The notes below the pieces were generated by a model. It ran no database searches and was not told where the DNA came from. It saw nothing but the letters and a program-made list of their open reading frames with translations. A stretch of 64,000 bases of DNA from Dryococelus australis (lineage: Eukaryota > Arthropoda > Insecta > Phasmatodea > Phasmatidae): positions 169,718,332 through 169,782,331 of the forward strand of contig CM056998.1 of assembly GCA_029891345.1 (NCBI GenBank), in the 5' to 3' direction. A program made the translations under genes and the position numbers. Position 1 is the first letter of the stretch; each line of letters opens with the position of its first letter. Shown one piece after another: positions 11,530 through 23,395 of the stretch.

Positions 11530-11723
11530 GTAGATGTGGAGTGGGGAACTTTGAGTCGCAATTAACATCGAGGTCTTGAGAGCCGATGAGGGTGAAGCGA
11601 GGCGAGGCATGGAGCGGCACAGGAATACAATGGCGGGGCGGGATAAACGCGAGATCCCCGAGAAAACCCACCAGCCAGCGGCATCGTCCGCCACGATATG
11701 ATCAGGCAGCGACCCCGCCTTGG
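11530..11723 (-). repeat. SINE-A copy 3, internally deleted head
   Basis: Reverse-oriented family middle and tail (GAGATCCCCGAGAAAACCCA, GAGCCGATGAGGGTGAAGCG). The head keeps only CCAAGGCGGGGTCGC on its own strand, so the B box is missing. The 11432-11694 frames lie in this copy. Confidence 0.82.
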
Positions 11724-12236
11724 TGTTAAATAACCCCTTGTGCAGTATTATTTGGCAAAATAAATGTGATAATGGAAGAAATGGATATAGTATATGTTTT
11801 TACAAGATCATCTGGTTTGAAATTCTTGCGCGTTACAGCTGTATTGGAGTTTACCATTGTAGCTTAAACATGGTTATTTATTATATGATTGTATTAAAAA
11901 TATGTTCTGCTTATTTATTCCAGGAATACCAGCAACCCATAGAGTGAGTACACATCCGTGGGAGGATTTGAAAAGATGCGCCTACCATATAACATTAGGA
12001 AAAATATTTCTTGTGGTACTTCTATTTACTTTGAAAGTTAAGTTTTGGTGACTTTTTTTTCCGGAAATGTATTCGGGCCATAGTGGTCGCATGCTATATT
12101 GTTGTTTTGTAACAAAGTTTATCGAGAAAATCAGTTAAAATGGTTTGAAATTTGAAATTTATTCATTATTTCTCGGTTGGTGGTAAATTACGTTATAATA
12201 GCCGACATTAAAAGAAAATATTTCGATAGAACTGGT
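11724..12236. other. no gene seen
   Basis: AT-rich with short frames (11720-11947) lacking any recognisable motif. Confidence 0.5.
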
Positions 12237-12500
12237 GGGCCGTGGTGGCTAAGCGGTTAGCCTGCTCGCCTCCCACCGAGGCGAACCGGGTTCAATCCCC
12301 GGTCGGGTCACTCCCGGATATCCGAAAGTGGGAATCGTGCCAGACTATGACGCTGGTCGGCGGGGTTTTCTCGGGGATCTCCTGTTTCCCCCCAGTCACT
12401 TCATTCCGGCACTGTTCCGTACTCACCTCGCTTCACCCTCATCGGTTCTCAAGACTCACCATCAAGAGCCACCCAAATCTCTTCACTCACTCACTTCGAT
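12237..12500 (+). repeat. SINE-A copy 4
   Basis: Well-kept head (GTGGCTAAGCGGTTAGCC and GGGTTCAATCCCCGG), the middle CTGGTCGGCGGGGTTTTCTC and a tail ending TTCACTCACTCACTTCGATG. The two boxes are spaced as in a tRNA. Confidence 0.92.
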
Positions 12501-12520
12501 GTATGTAATTGAAAAAAAAA

Positions 12521-13192
12521 AATTGGGTTTGTCTGTGTTGGGGACACGGCCGTGTGTTTCGCGTGAATACGTCTACGTTGACGCGCTCGGACGCCTTCAT
12601 GTTTATTTTACGTTCCCGGCACCGCTTCACTCAATCATATAAGGTTTTATGGGTATCAGTGGATTGCTTTAGAGATGCTCTTTCCAACCGTATACGATTT
12701 CCGTATTTCGACTTGGCTTTTTGAAGAGTATAAGCCGAAATTGTGTTAAGCTTTCTTAATTTTTTTACATTAAACGGATACCATTTCACCATAGCCACGC
12801 CACACAAATGCTTTTATACACGCAATCGATTGATCTTGACGAGAGCTGTCGATTGAATCCTAAACGAGCGTCGTAGCTTCTCCTAGTCAAAAGTTATACT
12901 ACGCGGAAGTTATGAGAATAGGCGAAACGAACTGAAAATTGCGCCCCCCCCCTTTTTTTTTTTTCACGCCTCCCTTCCTCCTCAAGTCCTGCGCGACGCT
13001 TCTCAGTCCTCACTCAACGTAACATATACTTTGATCCTTTGTTTGGCAATCAGCTTGTGTAATTGTATTTTGAATGCAGATGATAGAATCGGAGCTGCAA
13101 TACCAAACTGTATCCCCGATTATGTTGTAGTCGGATTTCCTTGATTGGTTCCCACTATGGTTGCAAATTTAAAGACGTATTCCCGTCAATAA
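12521..13192 (-). repeat. F4 interspersed repeat, copy 2
   Basis: Reverse complement of the F4 copies at 9547-10198 and 38101-38738, from TTGGGTTTGTCTGTGTTG at the low end to CCCACTATGGTTGCAAA at the high end. It lies between SINE-A copy 4 and the BEN exon. Confidence 0.85.
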
Positions 13193-13261
13193 ACATTTTA
13201 ACTTTACATTGGTTGGGATGTCATCGCTGCTGCTAGTAGAGGTTAATGGGTGGGGACTCAC

Positions 13262-13481
13262 TGATGATGGCGTCGACCTTGTCGCGGTCGAGGGCCGGCT
13301 TAGTGGGACGTTCGGACTGAGCGCCGGCGCGAGCCCAGCGCTGTCCCGTCACAGACTTAGTGGCCAGCTCCATGGGACTGAAGAGCAGCGACGCCAGGCC
13401 GCGGGTCAGCTTCTTGTAGTCCGTCCAGTTGATGGCGCGCAGCTGATCCGCGCACACGTCCACGCCCTCCCACAGCCGCAC
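13262..13481 (-). CDS. internal exon encoding a BEN domain
   Basis: Read on the minus strand, this 220-base exon encodes about 73 residues of a BEN domain, a helical DNA/chromatin-binding module found in nuclear transcriptional regulators such as the Insensitive, Elba and BEND families. The seen features are VRLWEGVDV at the start, then NWTDYKKLTRGLASLLF, the family's hallmark ELATKSVTG about 45 residues in, and PALDRDKVDAII at the end. The exon opens after a pyrimidine-rich TGTGTGTGTAG acceptor and ends at ATCATCA before a GTGAGT donor, so translation enters in phase 0 and leaves with one base of a split codon. GC content is far above the flanks, as expected for a coding exon. No start or stop codon lies inside the exon. 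The remaining C-terminal end of the domain must lie on an exon at lower coordinates that I could not find. An antisense frame (13209-13520) is a shadow. Family assignment is strong; the exact orthologue is unknown. Confidence 0.85.
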
Positions 13482-13610
13482 CTACACACACACACACTCA
13501 CACACTCGCAAATAGAGTAACTTCTTGGAAACTAGACACTAACATATTTTATTGTTAAACTACCAGTGTATCAGAGCAAACATTACTACAATGTGTAATA
13601 TGTAGATACA

Positions 13611-13882
13611 GTCTATTCGCAAAAGATTTACACTTTTTGAATCAAACCTTTGAAATATCACGCCATATATGACGTGTTTTTTTCCTAAATACGTCATGTA
13701 TCAAAAAGTGTTTTTTACATCTGTATATTATGTTTGCTTAAAATGAAATTTTACTAATATGTTGTATATATACATATATATACACATATATTTATATATT
13801 ACAATATATACTTTATAATTATTATGAACGACAACAGTAAGAAAGTAAGTAATGGTAATGTGTAGCAAGAAATAGTTCTCAT
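13611..13882 (+). mobile_element. F2 element, copy 2 (3'-truncated)
   Basis: The left end is GTCTATTCGC, followed by ACACTTTTTGAATCAAACC and TATGACGTGTTTTTTTCCTA as in the other F2 copies. It stops after AAGAAATAGTTCTCATG. The interior includes a TATA-rich tract at 13763-13812. Confidence 0.7.
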
Positions 13883-15329
13883 GCTCTGATCTTGCTGCGT
13901 CCTACACCAAAGGCGTGGCAAGGCACGTATTGCATAAACCCTAGCAAAACCCAATCAGAACATGAGAATGGCAAAAGCCATGCAAAACAATTTTTCTGTG
14001 CAGTGTAAAGGATAGTTAAATGTTTGCAACGATCTGTAATAGAAACAAAGAAATGTGGTCACGTTTATTTTAATTTTAAATATTTCTTAAGAATTTTTTC
14101 TTTTCATTAACATTGCTTTTACAAATATTGCACATGGAATACTTTCTTGGTTATCTTAGATGTCACATTGTATGGTAACATTATAATTTTCCTTTCCCAT
14201 TTATAACAAATTTATATATAAAACATTTACATAAAACCCCGGTTGTCCAAAATATAAATAAAATCAATCAAATTCAGGTAGCAATACTTTCGCTGATTTT
14301 CAGCTAATACTAATACAGGTTATATTTACTCGCCATATTAATCAGTTAATACAAAAGGCCATTACAAAATATATTCAGCAGGTGACCCCAATTTACCATA
14401 GTTACAAATGGCTGCCTTATTTATGTCGCACCTACATTTGACATTTACATCATTACATCATGATTAATTCCTACACTAGGAAATACCCCATTTTGGTAAC
14501 ACATTACTGGTCATCAAACAATAATTAAGTTTTAATTTAATCGCAATTCCAAGTGGATGGGAGCAACTGCTAAGCAACGCCAGCCTTAACTCCGCGAGTA
14601 AATTGGATTTTTGGAACAAGCCCCAAACTTCGTAAAGTTTCTCTTAAAAAGCAATAAAATCAAGGAATTTAACATAGCTCCACTTAATACAATAGGTTGA
14701 GACCATAATCGACGATTATTGGCAAGTATTTACAAATGTTCACCACAATAGTTTACAGATGTTGAAAAATGTTTACAAGTGGTCGCAAAAGTTTACCCAT
14801 GGTTCCTAGTGGTTACCACCACTTTGCGTCTTGGTGACGACATAGCCAGTAAAGCTTGGTTGATTTTGGCTAAAAGGCCAACATTTCGCAAAATTGTAAA
14901 AAAAACTTAAAATAATTTTACGGCCATCATGGCCCCGGCCTAACGTCCGAGTGATGTAAATGACCTGTTCGCTTTAGGAGCACACATTGGTGATTCCAAA
15001 TAAAGTAATACATATCTCATGGTAGAAGCTTGCCCCCTCGAGGTCACCGAACTGACCCAGAGAGCAGCGCGGGCCGCCATTAAATACACCGTATCCCCCA
15101 CTTACGCTACCAATCAATTTAATTCTCCCCTAAAAAAAACCGTTTTTCTAAGAAATCAAGGGGCGTTCAATTACTCCTTGGAGGGTACAATCAATTCGCA
15201 GCCAATGGGTGTTGATATTACCAATTATTACAATTTATGGTGATCGACGCAGCAAACACCAATTCCCCTTAGGGGGTCTGAAACAATGAATTTTTAAAAC
15301 ACCCAATAAGATTATAGTGCGCTCTCCAC
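13883..15329. other. no gene seen
   Basis: Long AT-rich stretch without repeat ends I can define. The frame at 15019-15243 has unremarkable composition and no motif. Words such as GTTTACA/TGTAAAC recur at 14720-14800. Confidence 0.45.
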
Positions 15330-15480
15330 TTCCGTCCTCTTGACCAAGATGCCGGAAGTGACGTAACGAAAACGTAACGTTTTTATAGGTGCACGCATCG
15401 TCCCAAGCTGTTTACCAAGGTGTTCATCGACTGTGCTGCGCTCGCACAGCGAATCACTGAAACATCAGTTCGGTGCACAC
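15330..15480 (+). promoter_or_regulatory. candidate promoter block (ETS/CRE-like plus TATA-like)
   Basis: CCGGAAGTGACGTAACG joins an ETS-type GGAA core to a CRE-like TGACGTAA. ACGTAACG recurs once and is followed by TTTTTATAGG about 25 bases later. An insect-type initiator (ATCAGTTCGG) lies further on near 15462, somewhat far from the TATA-like box. No exon is recognised downstream, so the target is unknown. The evidence is motif-only. Confidence 0.3.
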
Positions 15481-15663
15481 TCCTTCACCAGGTCTCGAAG
15501 TTGCTGCACGTGAAAATTAGGCACGGACATATTCAGTTATTTTCCGGTACCTCAAATACTTTTTTAAGTGTTTGGTAATTACATGAAGCTAGCACGAACA
15601 CCACAGTTTTATTTTAATAGTGTTTTAATTTACGTCGAGAAGTCTGAAACATCAAAATAACGT

Positions 15664-15946
15664 GAGTGACGTCGAATAAAAAGTGTTAGGTAAACATTTG
15701 TGAATACCGAAACTATTTCTTCCGCTTTTAAGTTATTTTTAATACATCGAAGTGTAAAATGAAAAAAAAAAAAAAAGATAAATTTTTACTTTTATAATAA
15801 TTTCACAGTTCCATTTGACCAATGCATGAATAAAGTGATAAGACCCTAGAAATGTTAAATTTACATAAGGCGGAAGACTATACAACGTGCATGAAAGTAG
15901 ATCTTAAGCAGGGCTTCCAAAAGTGCTCATTTTACCATGAATAGCA
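15664..15946 (+). mobile_element. F1 element, 5'-truncated
   Basis: Right-hand two thirds of F1: GACGTCGAATAAAAAGTGTT, ATACATCGAAGTGTAAAATG, TTTGACCAATGCATGAATAA, CTTAAGCAGGGCTTCC and the terminus CATTTTACCATGAATAGC. The left end with its inverted repeat is missing. Confidence 0.75.
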
Positions 15947-16039
15947 TATTTCAGAAAGTTTTGTTCTGGTCCATTCGCCTTGTCTCTCTCAGCAAGACTC
16001 GGTGTGTGTGGAACCTTCCAGATCGGGCTACCGATACTA

Positions 16040-16774
16040 CATTGTTAAAATTTCCTTATATTTACGGAGTGTTTTACGGAAATGTACAGTGAATATACGG
16101 AAAGTCAATCCGTAATGACGAAAAATGGAGTTAAGTCCGTAAGTAAAAAATACTGAAAGTCTCCGTATTTCCTTTGGCTTCGAGTTACGGGGAAGAACAA
16201 TGCCGATTCTACACGAAGCTGTCTTCGCCACTGTAACAAGAAAATTATCGTTTCTGCGGCAGTTAAGGTTATCCACCTGACTATGACCTATTCTTTCAAA
16301 CATTAAAAAATACCATCAGGCGTCTGTAACATTTGGCAACTCTAATAATACACAAAATTTAATAGAAACTGAATTTTTGCTTTTGTATTTTGACATACAA
16401 ATATAAAAGTTATACGAATACTTTCGAGTGAGAGTTCTAGGTGAATGGTTAAAGTCATGAGCTGATAATTTTTTTGGCTCGGGTTCAAACCGGGCTCAGG
16501 TGCAAAATATTTTAACTTTTTTAATATCATTTTTATACACGATAGAACACCCACATAACAAAATTTTAAAGACATTTTCAAAATCTCTTTTTATTTTAAA
16601 CGGAAAGAACAGGAAACTAACTTGGAAATTAACGGAGAGGTTCCGTGAAATTTACGGAAAGTCCGTTTCTGAAAATCAATGTGTCCGTAATTTTACGGAG
16701 AGTTTATGGACACTTCTGGATAAATTTTTACCAGCACTTTTTCCGTAAAATAAAGGAAATTCTTTTTAACAGTG
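16040..16774 (+). mobile_element. F5 hybrid element copy 1 (TA-flanked, tRNA-like core)
   Basis: The ends CATTGTTAAAATTTCCTTA and, on the other strand, CACTGTTAAAAAGAATTTCC are flanked by TA (16038-16039 and 16775-16776), as in Tc1/mariner-type MITEs. The interior is rich in TTTACGGA/TCCGTAAA words near both ends. At 16423-16500 is a tRNA-like module. A second copy in opposite orientation is at 30240-30932 with the module at the same distance from the same end. No transposase. The frames at 16037-16303 and 16342-16748 are not genes. Confidence 0.85.
16423..16500 (+). other. tRNA-like Pol III module inside F5 copy 1
   Basis: TCTAGGTGAATGGTTAAAG is A-box-like and CGGGTTCAAACCGGG is a good B box, with a ~32-base gap. 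It lies ~383 bases from the element's left end. Confidence 0.55.
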
Positions 16775-17088
16775 TATGTACGCTGCGATGGGCCTCCGAA
16801 CCGACAGTTCAGAGAGTTCGAGAGTGTGTAGAATTGCGTGACATCAAGCGACAGGTGTGCAGAGACAAGCGAAGCTACGAGTCGGAAGAGGTTCAAGTGG
16901 CGGCGAGAGTGAGCAGCGGGAGTGAAGTCTGCGGACTGCGAGCATAGGTGCAGTGAAGGGTGCGACTGACGGGCAGATCGTGCTATATGTGCGAGTGACA
17001 TACATTTTGAATGATTCCAATAGATACGCTGAATCTGTGTGAATGATGAGTGTAAATTAAGCGACTACAGCCAATATAGACAGATTGA
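16775..17088. other. purine-rich GC block, no gene assigned
   Basis: 16785-17010 is GC/purine-rich (GAGAG, GCGAG words) compared with its surroundings and could be an untranslated exon or a repeat. No splice-bounded coding frame or known motif was found. Confidence 0.35.
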
Positions 17089-17244
17089 GGACTTTAACTC
17101 AAATTGAGATAGACATTAAATATTGCACTAACTGAGAATAACAAAAGTAATAATGTGGATATATATACATATATATCCACACTATTACTTTTGTTATTCT
17201 CAGTTAGTGCAATATTTAATGCCTATCTCAATTCTAAGTAAAGT

Positions 17245-17246
<2 letters not shown>
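17089..17246. repeat. 158-bp near-perfect foldback
   Basis: GGACTTTAACTCAAATTGAG and the following bases through GTGGATATAT (to about 17165) are mirrored almost exactly by 17170-17246, with only a few mismatches and a very short TATAC loop. The arms are ~75 bp. Such symmetry indicates a young inverted duplication or foldback element. A (TA)n tract follows directly. Confidence 0.92.
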
Positions 17247-17247
<1 letters not shown>

Positions 17248-17298
<51 letters not shown>

Positions 17299-17321
17299 TT
17301 ATATATATATATATATATATA
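17248..17321. repeat. (AT)n microsatellite
   Basis: About 74 bases of AT repeats with one CTT interruption. The open frame 17153-17446 runs through it and is not a gene. Confidence 0.97.
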
Positions 17322-20300
17322 ATTTTATCAAGACATCCATCCCCCACGAACTTGAATACGCCCCTTGGGCGTCTTGTAACAATGTGATCAATTATTTTTA
17401 TGATTCGCTGTGTTGGTGTAAGGCTTGTAAATTAGGCTATATCTAGTTTTATTTAATTTTCATACTTCGAAACTTAAGCTTTAAGCACTATTACGTCGAT
17501 TTTGAAAGCATGAATTCGAGCACAGAAGATAGAAAATGGTCAAAGTTGTATTGATTAAGTTTTCAACTGTCTAAACCACCTTCCTATTGGCTTCAGCAGT
17601 CAGGCAGGTCGGGGCTTCATAACAAGCCTGTCAAATGTATCGACACTCACTCTGTGCAACAAATTCTGTCTCTAACATGCGCTTTTTTTCCAGGAGGGAA
17701 ACAGCTGGCACAGGGGAACTGTTTCAAACAGACACATACCTACAACCCGTCACATCCAGTGAACTGACAGATAAGGCAACGAGTTGTAGTAAATTCACTG
17801 GTTTTTAGTTGGGTGCTTTTCCTAGCCTGACTGGTCCGAAAACATTTATATCTACTAGTCATTCGGTGACAAGCCAGAAACACTCGCCCTTTTACGAAAC
17901 CTATGCGATTCAACTAGCTTCACAATGGGGCGCTTTGATTACTCTGCAGATTGTTGCACTTTTTAACAACGGAATATTTATAAACCTACTCATGTCAAAT
18001 CTAGAAGAACGGAAACTGTTACGATTCCTAGATCGTCACCTAGTAAAATGTAATGGTTTTAGTAATTTTGCACCACAGTTGGTAGCGCTGCATATTTGCA
18101 GTTTTTATGTGTATTTATATTTGGTTACATACCAGCCAGTACATTTATATCCATTGGTAATTATTAATCTAGTGTGTATTTCATCGGCACGTATTTTTTA
18201 TGGTAAAAATTTTGTTATTGGCAATTATTAATCTATTATGAATTTTACTGTGTGTATTTTATATGGGTGTTGTGTATGATATTTGTAATCAATATTATTT
18301 GGCAACTAGATTTGTAAGATTCGCGACCGTGGCACTTGGAGTGGCAGGATACAGCGACGTCACCTGGCTGAGACAGCGCGCCCTAGCCAGTGTGTAAGGG
18401 TCGGCCGCGGTGTTAGGGCGGCCGAAAGTAGCATGTGCTTGATCGCGAGGCGAGTGGTATCGGGAAGTCGGGAGGACTTCTCAGCTATATGGAACTGTTA
18501 TGTAATTTCTCCCATGTGGCGATGTGCAGTGTGTTACGCGAGCACGTGAACGTCGCCACAACGTTTCTGGGAGAAAACAAATTAATTGTTTAAAGAATAT
18601 TATGAGAACATGCCCGTCGTGAACATAGAGACGATATTGCTATGTTTGCCTGTACCGCGTAGCTCCTGCTAGTGAAATATGGGCCAAGTATCGCAGAGAT
18701 GTAAACTTGATTCGGACGTACTATGTGTGAAAACGCTGTGCGTTCGAGTAATATTCACTTTAATACGAGCATACTGAAATTCGTGGAAATAACTGCGAGA
18801 CCGCGACTTTTGACTGACTGATGGCTCGTGAAATTGAATTTTGCCACGCTGGTTAAACTGGGCATTTAATGTAACTTGAGGACGAACATTTTAAAGTGTA
18901 CGTGGGGTAATAGTGATGTACGTCAACGGCCCGTGTTTTTTTGCAATATTTTTTTGGATCCCAGAAAAGTAACTTTAAATATTTCTTTGCAACTTGACTT
19001 GCCCAGGCTTTATTGCGAACGGTGTTTCATGTTGTTAGGGTGCTGGAAGCATCCCGACATGGCCATGGTGATCGGCTGCACGGTATCCTGTATAAAGTGC
19101 GAACTTAGGGTATGAGTAGTGCATCAGCGTCGTCATCAGCTTGTCCCTGCACGATTCTCATTCGTGGTGGAATTTTAGTATTAAATTTTATGAGCACCAG
19201 TTACTGAAAGTTACCGCATATGGCAAAAGACGTTGAACGTTATTAAGGGGTCTGCCCATGCAATATGTAAAATCGAGTGCAAAACTGTTTAGTATATTTT
19301 ATCGTGTCTATGTACGAGTAAAGTCAGTGACTGTAAACAGTCGTTTTGGTGCAAAACAAATAGTGGATCAAAATACCTTGGAACTTAAGAGTAGAGAGAC
19401 ATTATCTGCATATGACCCCCCGATTTACGAAAGGTCTGTAGTGCTGTAACATGGGTAGTAGTAATTCGATTGTAGATATTTGCCAGGGAAAGAGCATTGG
19501 CCGCAGTATTTGGGTTTTTCAAGTCGAGATCGCTTTCTGCCCCGTAGGGGTCGTTTAGGTAATATTATTGCGCCGTGGAGTGAGGTAGTGATTGATAAAA
19601 ACCTGACCCCCCCCCCCCGGGGGTATAAGAGCGTCTCAAAACAAAAATAACATATTTTTCGTATCATAGAAATAAAATTTTTCCCTATTTATTAAAAATC
19701 GACACTAAAAATTGCTCTTGAAAATGAATGGAAATCTTTAGAGTCGGTGGGGAGTCATTTGGCCTCCATTTACCACCAATGTTAATTTTTACTAGCAAAT
19801 TGCAACAGAACTATACGCTCTTTTGAATCACAGTTCTCTGCACACACAAAAGGAACCTAAAACCTTCAGAATAGTAGTTTTAAAAAGTCTAAATTATCAA
19901 TTTTAATATTAATTTTTACCACTTAAAACACTGAGTTTTTTCTGCACAGACATATTATACGAGAAAAAGTGTCTTTCCCATTAGAAACTAGTAAATGTTT
20001 TTATATGGCTGGGTAAATAATTTTATTTGTGATTGAATACTGCATTCACTGTTGACTTGATGTTACTATATTTTATTTAATTCGAAAAATACCTTTTAAT
20101 GTATAATACTGAAAAGTACGTTTTAGACATAGGCGTGTTTTGAACTACAGAATATTTCACGTTGTCTCGGAAATTCTCGTCTCGCGTGGCAGCTTGACAC
20201 ATTGTGGCGAGCGACCAGAGAAGCTTGTGATGAGTATTTGCAGTTCAGGCGTGGAAATCATTACTATCGCGTCATTTCAAGTGTTGGCACCGTGATGTAA

Positions 20301-20811
20301 ATAAATAAATAAATAAAAAATGGAGCGTTGATAGAGTACGAAGGGAAGTGGGTAGTGTAGTAATCAGCCAAAGAAAAGGAAGCTGAAACATTTGCAAGAA
20401 TACTACCACAGAAAAAGGCAACACTGCGATTAGTACGTAATACAGTTCGAAGTCTTTCTATAACTTTAAATACATGCGTCGTAACTTACAATAGGTATCG
20501 TTCCGTCGATTCTAATTTTCAATCCCCGGGCGCGTTCTTTACCTTGCGAAACTGAGGTTTACGATTAGTTTATTCCATTAACTGATTGAAAATACTATTA
20601 TTCTTATTTAGAGATTATAAAGAATATAAGTTTTATTACTATGCACAGACGTGAGTTTCGGCGAGGTTCGCTCAGTTCGTGGTAACATCTTTTAAACTTC
20701 TGGGAAAGGTGTGTTATTTTTTCAACATAGTATTAGCTGAAATATTGCAATTCAGTCTTTCACACTAGCCTAAATGAACACCTGCGAACGACCCACACAC
20801 GTCAGTGGCCA
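17322..20811. other. no gene identified; GC patches at 18300-18560 and 18880-19130
   Basis: The longest frame (17809-18231, 140 aa) shows no domain, signal peptide or convincing codon pattern. GC/CpG-richer patches at 18320-18560 (with GTCGGCCGCGG and GGGCGGCCGAAAG) and 18880-19120 could be untranslated exons or unrecognised retroelement parts. C12 at 19607-19618; (AAAT)n at 20299-20318. Confidence 0.4.
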
Positions 20812-20885
20812 GACCGAGATTTGAACTAGAAACCTTGTGGTATGAAGGCTCCTGGCAACGAAGGAGGCATCCATTCGCTAAGATG
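20812..20885 (-). repeat. tRNA-like SINE head fragment
   Basis: On the minus strand CTTAGCGAATGGATGCC (A-box-like) is followed ~38 bases later by TCTAGTTCAAATCTCGG (B-box-like). The acceptor stem does not close. Resembles the module at 7345-7420 in layout. Confidence 0.5.
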
Positions 20886-22218
20886 TTCATATTACCTCAC
20901 TATTCTAAGATACATTTGAACATTTCTTGTACGCACATGCTGTCTGATACAGTTTTGACAAGAATTATAATCTGACACTTGTGCAGTATTTCACAAATGA
21001 TTAAAACTTGTTTCACTTTTTATTAATTAGACATATATTTTAAAATCAAAATATAGATTTAAAGCACTGGGAATAAAGTATATATTGTCTCGCGAAAATG
21101 GACTGTTATTGCTTTTAAATAGCTACATAAAGTAACTTGTTTGCAGTAGTGTTGTTTACGAACGTACAGTTTATCTCATGTAATGTTTCTAGTACTTGAG
21201 AGAAACTGTCGACAATGTATTTAAAGCACATTAGAATATCATCTCACTTTAAATAAGGAAACGTCAGCTAATTGTCAAGTGGAGTAATTTGAGCATTTTT
21301 GAGTAAAAAATTGTCTGCCATCAGCGGGGGATAAAATACGCGTAGTGTAAATAAAAAATAGCGAATTATTTTGGAATAAATGTAATATCATGTATATTAC
21401 GTTATGCTATGTAGTACTAGCTTTCGCAGTGCCGTATTAGTTTCGAATTTGCTCACGTACATATTGGAATCTATCACAAATTCAACTGTTTATCTTAATT
21501 TTCGTGCAGCGGAAACTTATGTTCAACCCTGTTGCTTGTGTATTTTTGTTTCGTGTTCCCGTGTCCGATTTAGTGTGTTCCGCGTCAGATTTGAAAAATA
21601 TTTAAAAATTTTGTTACAATGCCTGAAAATTCTGTGTTTCATATCATAGTGGGCATAGTTTCAGTCGCAACACACTACAAGTACATCGCCGTTGCTGGTA
21701 TAACTTTTCGATTATTTTCCGGTTTTTACAGGATACTCTCACGTGGATTTATTTTTTCGCAACACATTTTCTAAAATCATATTGCGGTGCAATTTTACTG
21801 AGTTTCGCAGCGTAAGAATTTTGATCCAGGTAGTGAAAAATCACTTAATAGTTTTTCGCGCACAAAATTCAAATGACTGTACTCGACATGACATAACTGT
21901 ACCAGAATACTAAAAAATTTCAACACCTAGCTCAATAAAGAAACTTTCATCTCGTTTTACTTTCAGATTTAGTTAAAAAAAAAATAGATTTTACCCAGAT
22001 TTAGTAATTTGTACTTCCACCTTCTAGATTAAGTAAGACTATTGTATAGTTCACGTTCCTGCTCCTCTTACCAAACAAAAGGCTGGACAGAAATACATGG
22101 CACTATCATTGAGTGTCAATAACATTCACGAAATGTGCCACGTATATTATTAAGAAATTATCTGGCTGTTTACTGAAAGCAAGAAACATTCGTATAGGCT
22201 ACTTGTGTTGACTATAGG
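20886..22218. other. no gene seen
   Basis: AT-rich sequence with only short frames (for example 21404-21649) and no recognisable repeat ends. Confidence 0.45.
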
Positions 22219-22511
22219 TAGGGATAGGAAAATTTCGCGATTTCATTTCAGGACAAGATAGACGTCTAACACGTTTACACTGAAATTGACTTTGCAATTG
22301 GATCGCAGTTCATTAGACACGCCCTGGGCGACTCTGAGCCAATAGCAGACCTGCAAAGAAACAAGTAGCGAGTGCCATTCTGCCAGGTGTGAAGAACACT
22401 GGCTACTCTATGGAGTACCATCCAATGAACAAACATTTGAGGCTCGAGTGTACATAGGACTGTGGAGTATAGCCAACAGGTAATTGAACTCGCGAAATTT
22501 TCCTATCCCTA
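22219..22511. mobile_element. 293-bp MITE
   Basis: Ends TAGGGATAGGAAAATTTCGC and its mirror GCGAAATTTTCCTATCCCTA form ~24-bp near-perfect terminal inverted repeats. Both sides are bordered by CTATAG (22212-22217 and 22513-22518), which may be a target duplication but is itself palindromic. No coding capacity. Confidence 0.88.
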
Positions 22512-23206
22512 ACTATAGGCCACTGAACTATAACGAAATAAATACATACAGTATGTACAAAAGTCAAAGGACTGCAGTAAAACATCGCCGGTATTAAAAC
22601 CCATTCATTAACAACTTCTTGAACTTGTTTTGTGTATGTAAATATTATAATAGTCAACATTAGGCTATGTAATGTGGAACTGCACTGCACTAAGTTGTTA
22701 TACATAAGCCATCCGGGAACGAAACAGTGCACTAAAACCGATTTAAAAAAAATAGTTTTATAGCATCAGTGCCATAGAGTAACTTTAATAATGTTTATTC
22801 CTGGGTAGCTTGGCATCATTAACTTCAAAAGCTTTTATATGCCTATGGTCAAAGATACACTCCAATAGTAAACACAAACATCCCATCTTAAATTTAAAAT
22901 AGGCTTACTGTAAATTATTCTAGTTCATATATTTTGAGATTATAGTGGAAAGCACATAGTGGCAGAAGGTTATGTAGTCAGTCTGTTTGCAGAGTGCTAC
23001 TTTGGTACGATCTGTCAAAACTGGAAACTCTAGTTAAGACAGATTACATCACTGCATTTGCTAGTTATTTTTTAATAATCCTCTATGGCGTAATATGGGT
23101 ACACAAAATGTTTTATTCTCGATCAATTTATGAATCATTGGAGAATGGCTTGCTGTTACTTTCTCTATAAATAATTCCCTTAAATTCTACGATTATAAAC
23201 CACATC
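22512..23206. other. no gene seen
   Basis: AT-rich, no recognised feature. The minus-strand frame 22403-22732 overlaps the MITE end and is not supported. Confidence 0.45.
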
Positions 23207-23387
23207 GTCAACATCCCGTGCCGCAGTCGGTTGAAGCGCCGCCCGTCTGTGGCGCGGGAGGTTCTGGGTTCGAATCCCAGGTATGGCATGGGTGTTAGTC
23301 TAAGTTAGGTCATCAGTTACTTTGTAAGCCATCTCCTGATAAGTTTTCTGGCATAACACTGGGAGACGTTAGTAATCTCAATCCAAT
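23207..23387 (+). repeat. SINE-B, full-length, tRNA-His-like head
   Basis: The head folds like a tRNA. An A-box region GCAGTCGGTTGAAGC, an anticodon arm CCCGT-CTGTGGC-GCGGG with GTG in the anticodon position, and a perfect T arm (CTGGGTTCGAATCCCAG) are visible. The acceptor stem pairs only in part, so it is a SINE, not a tRNA gene. The tRNA-unrelated tail follows (GTTAGTCTAAGTTAGG, TTTGTAAGCC). ACCACATC at 23199-23206 and 23388-23395 is a plausible 8-bp target duplication. Confidence 0.85.
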
Positions 23388-23395
23388 ACCACATC

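Noticed and set aside
13209..13520. Plus-strand frame of 103 aa
   Set aside because: Antisense shadow of the BEN-domain exon. The minus strand has the conserved motifs and splice sites.
17153..17446. 97-aa frame rich in Tyr/Ile
   Set aside because: Produced by the (AT)n microsatellite.
17809..18231. 140-aa plus-strand frame
   Set aside because: No domain, signal peptide or splice context. Composition follows the AT-rich background.
23207..23280. Functional tRNA-His gene
   Set aside because: T arm and anticodon arm fit, but the acceptor stem has mismatches, there is no nearby terminator T-run, and a SINE tail with target duplications follows.
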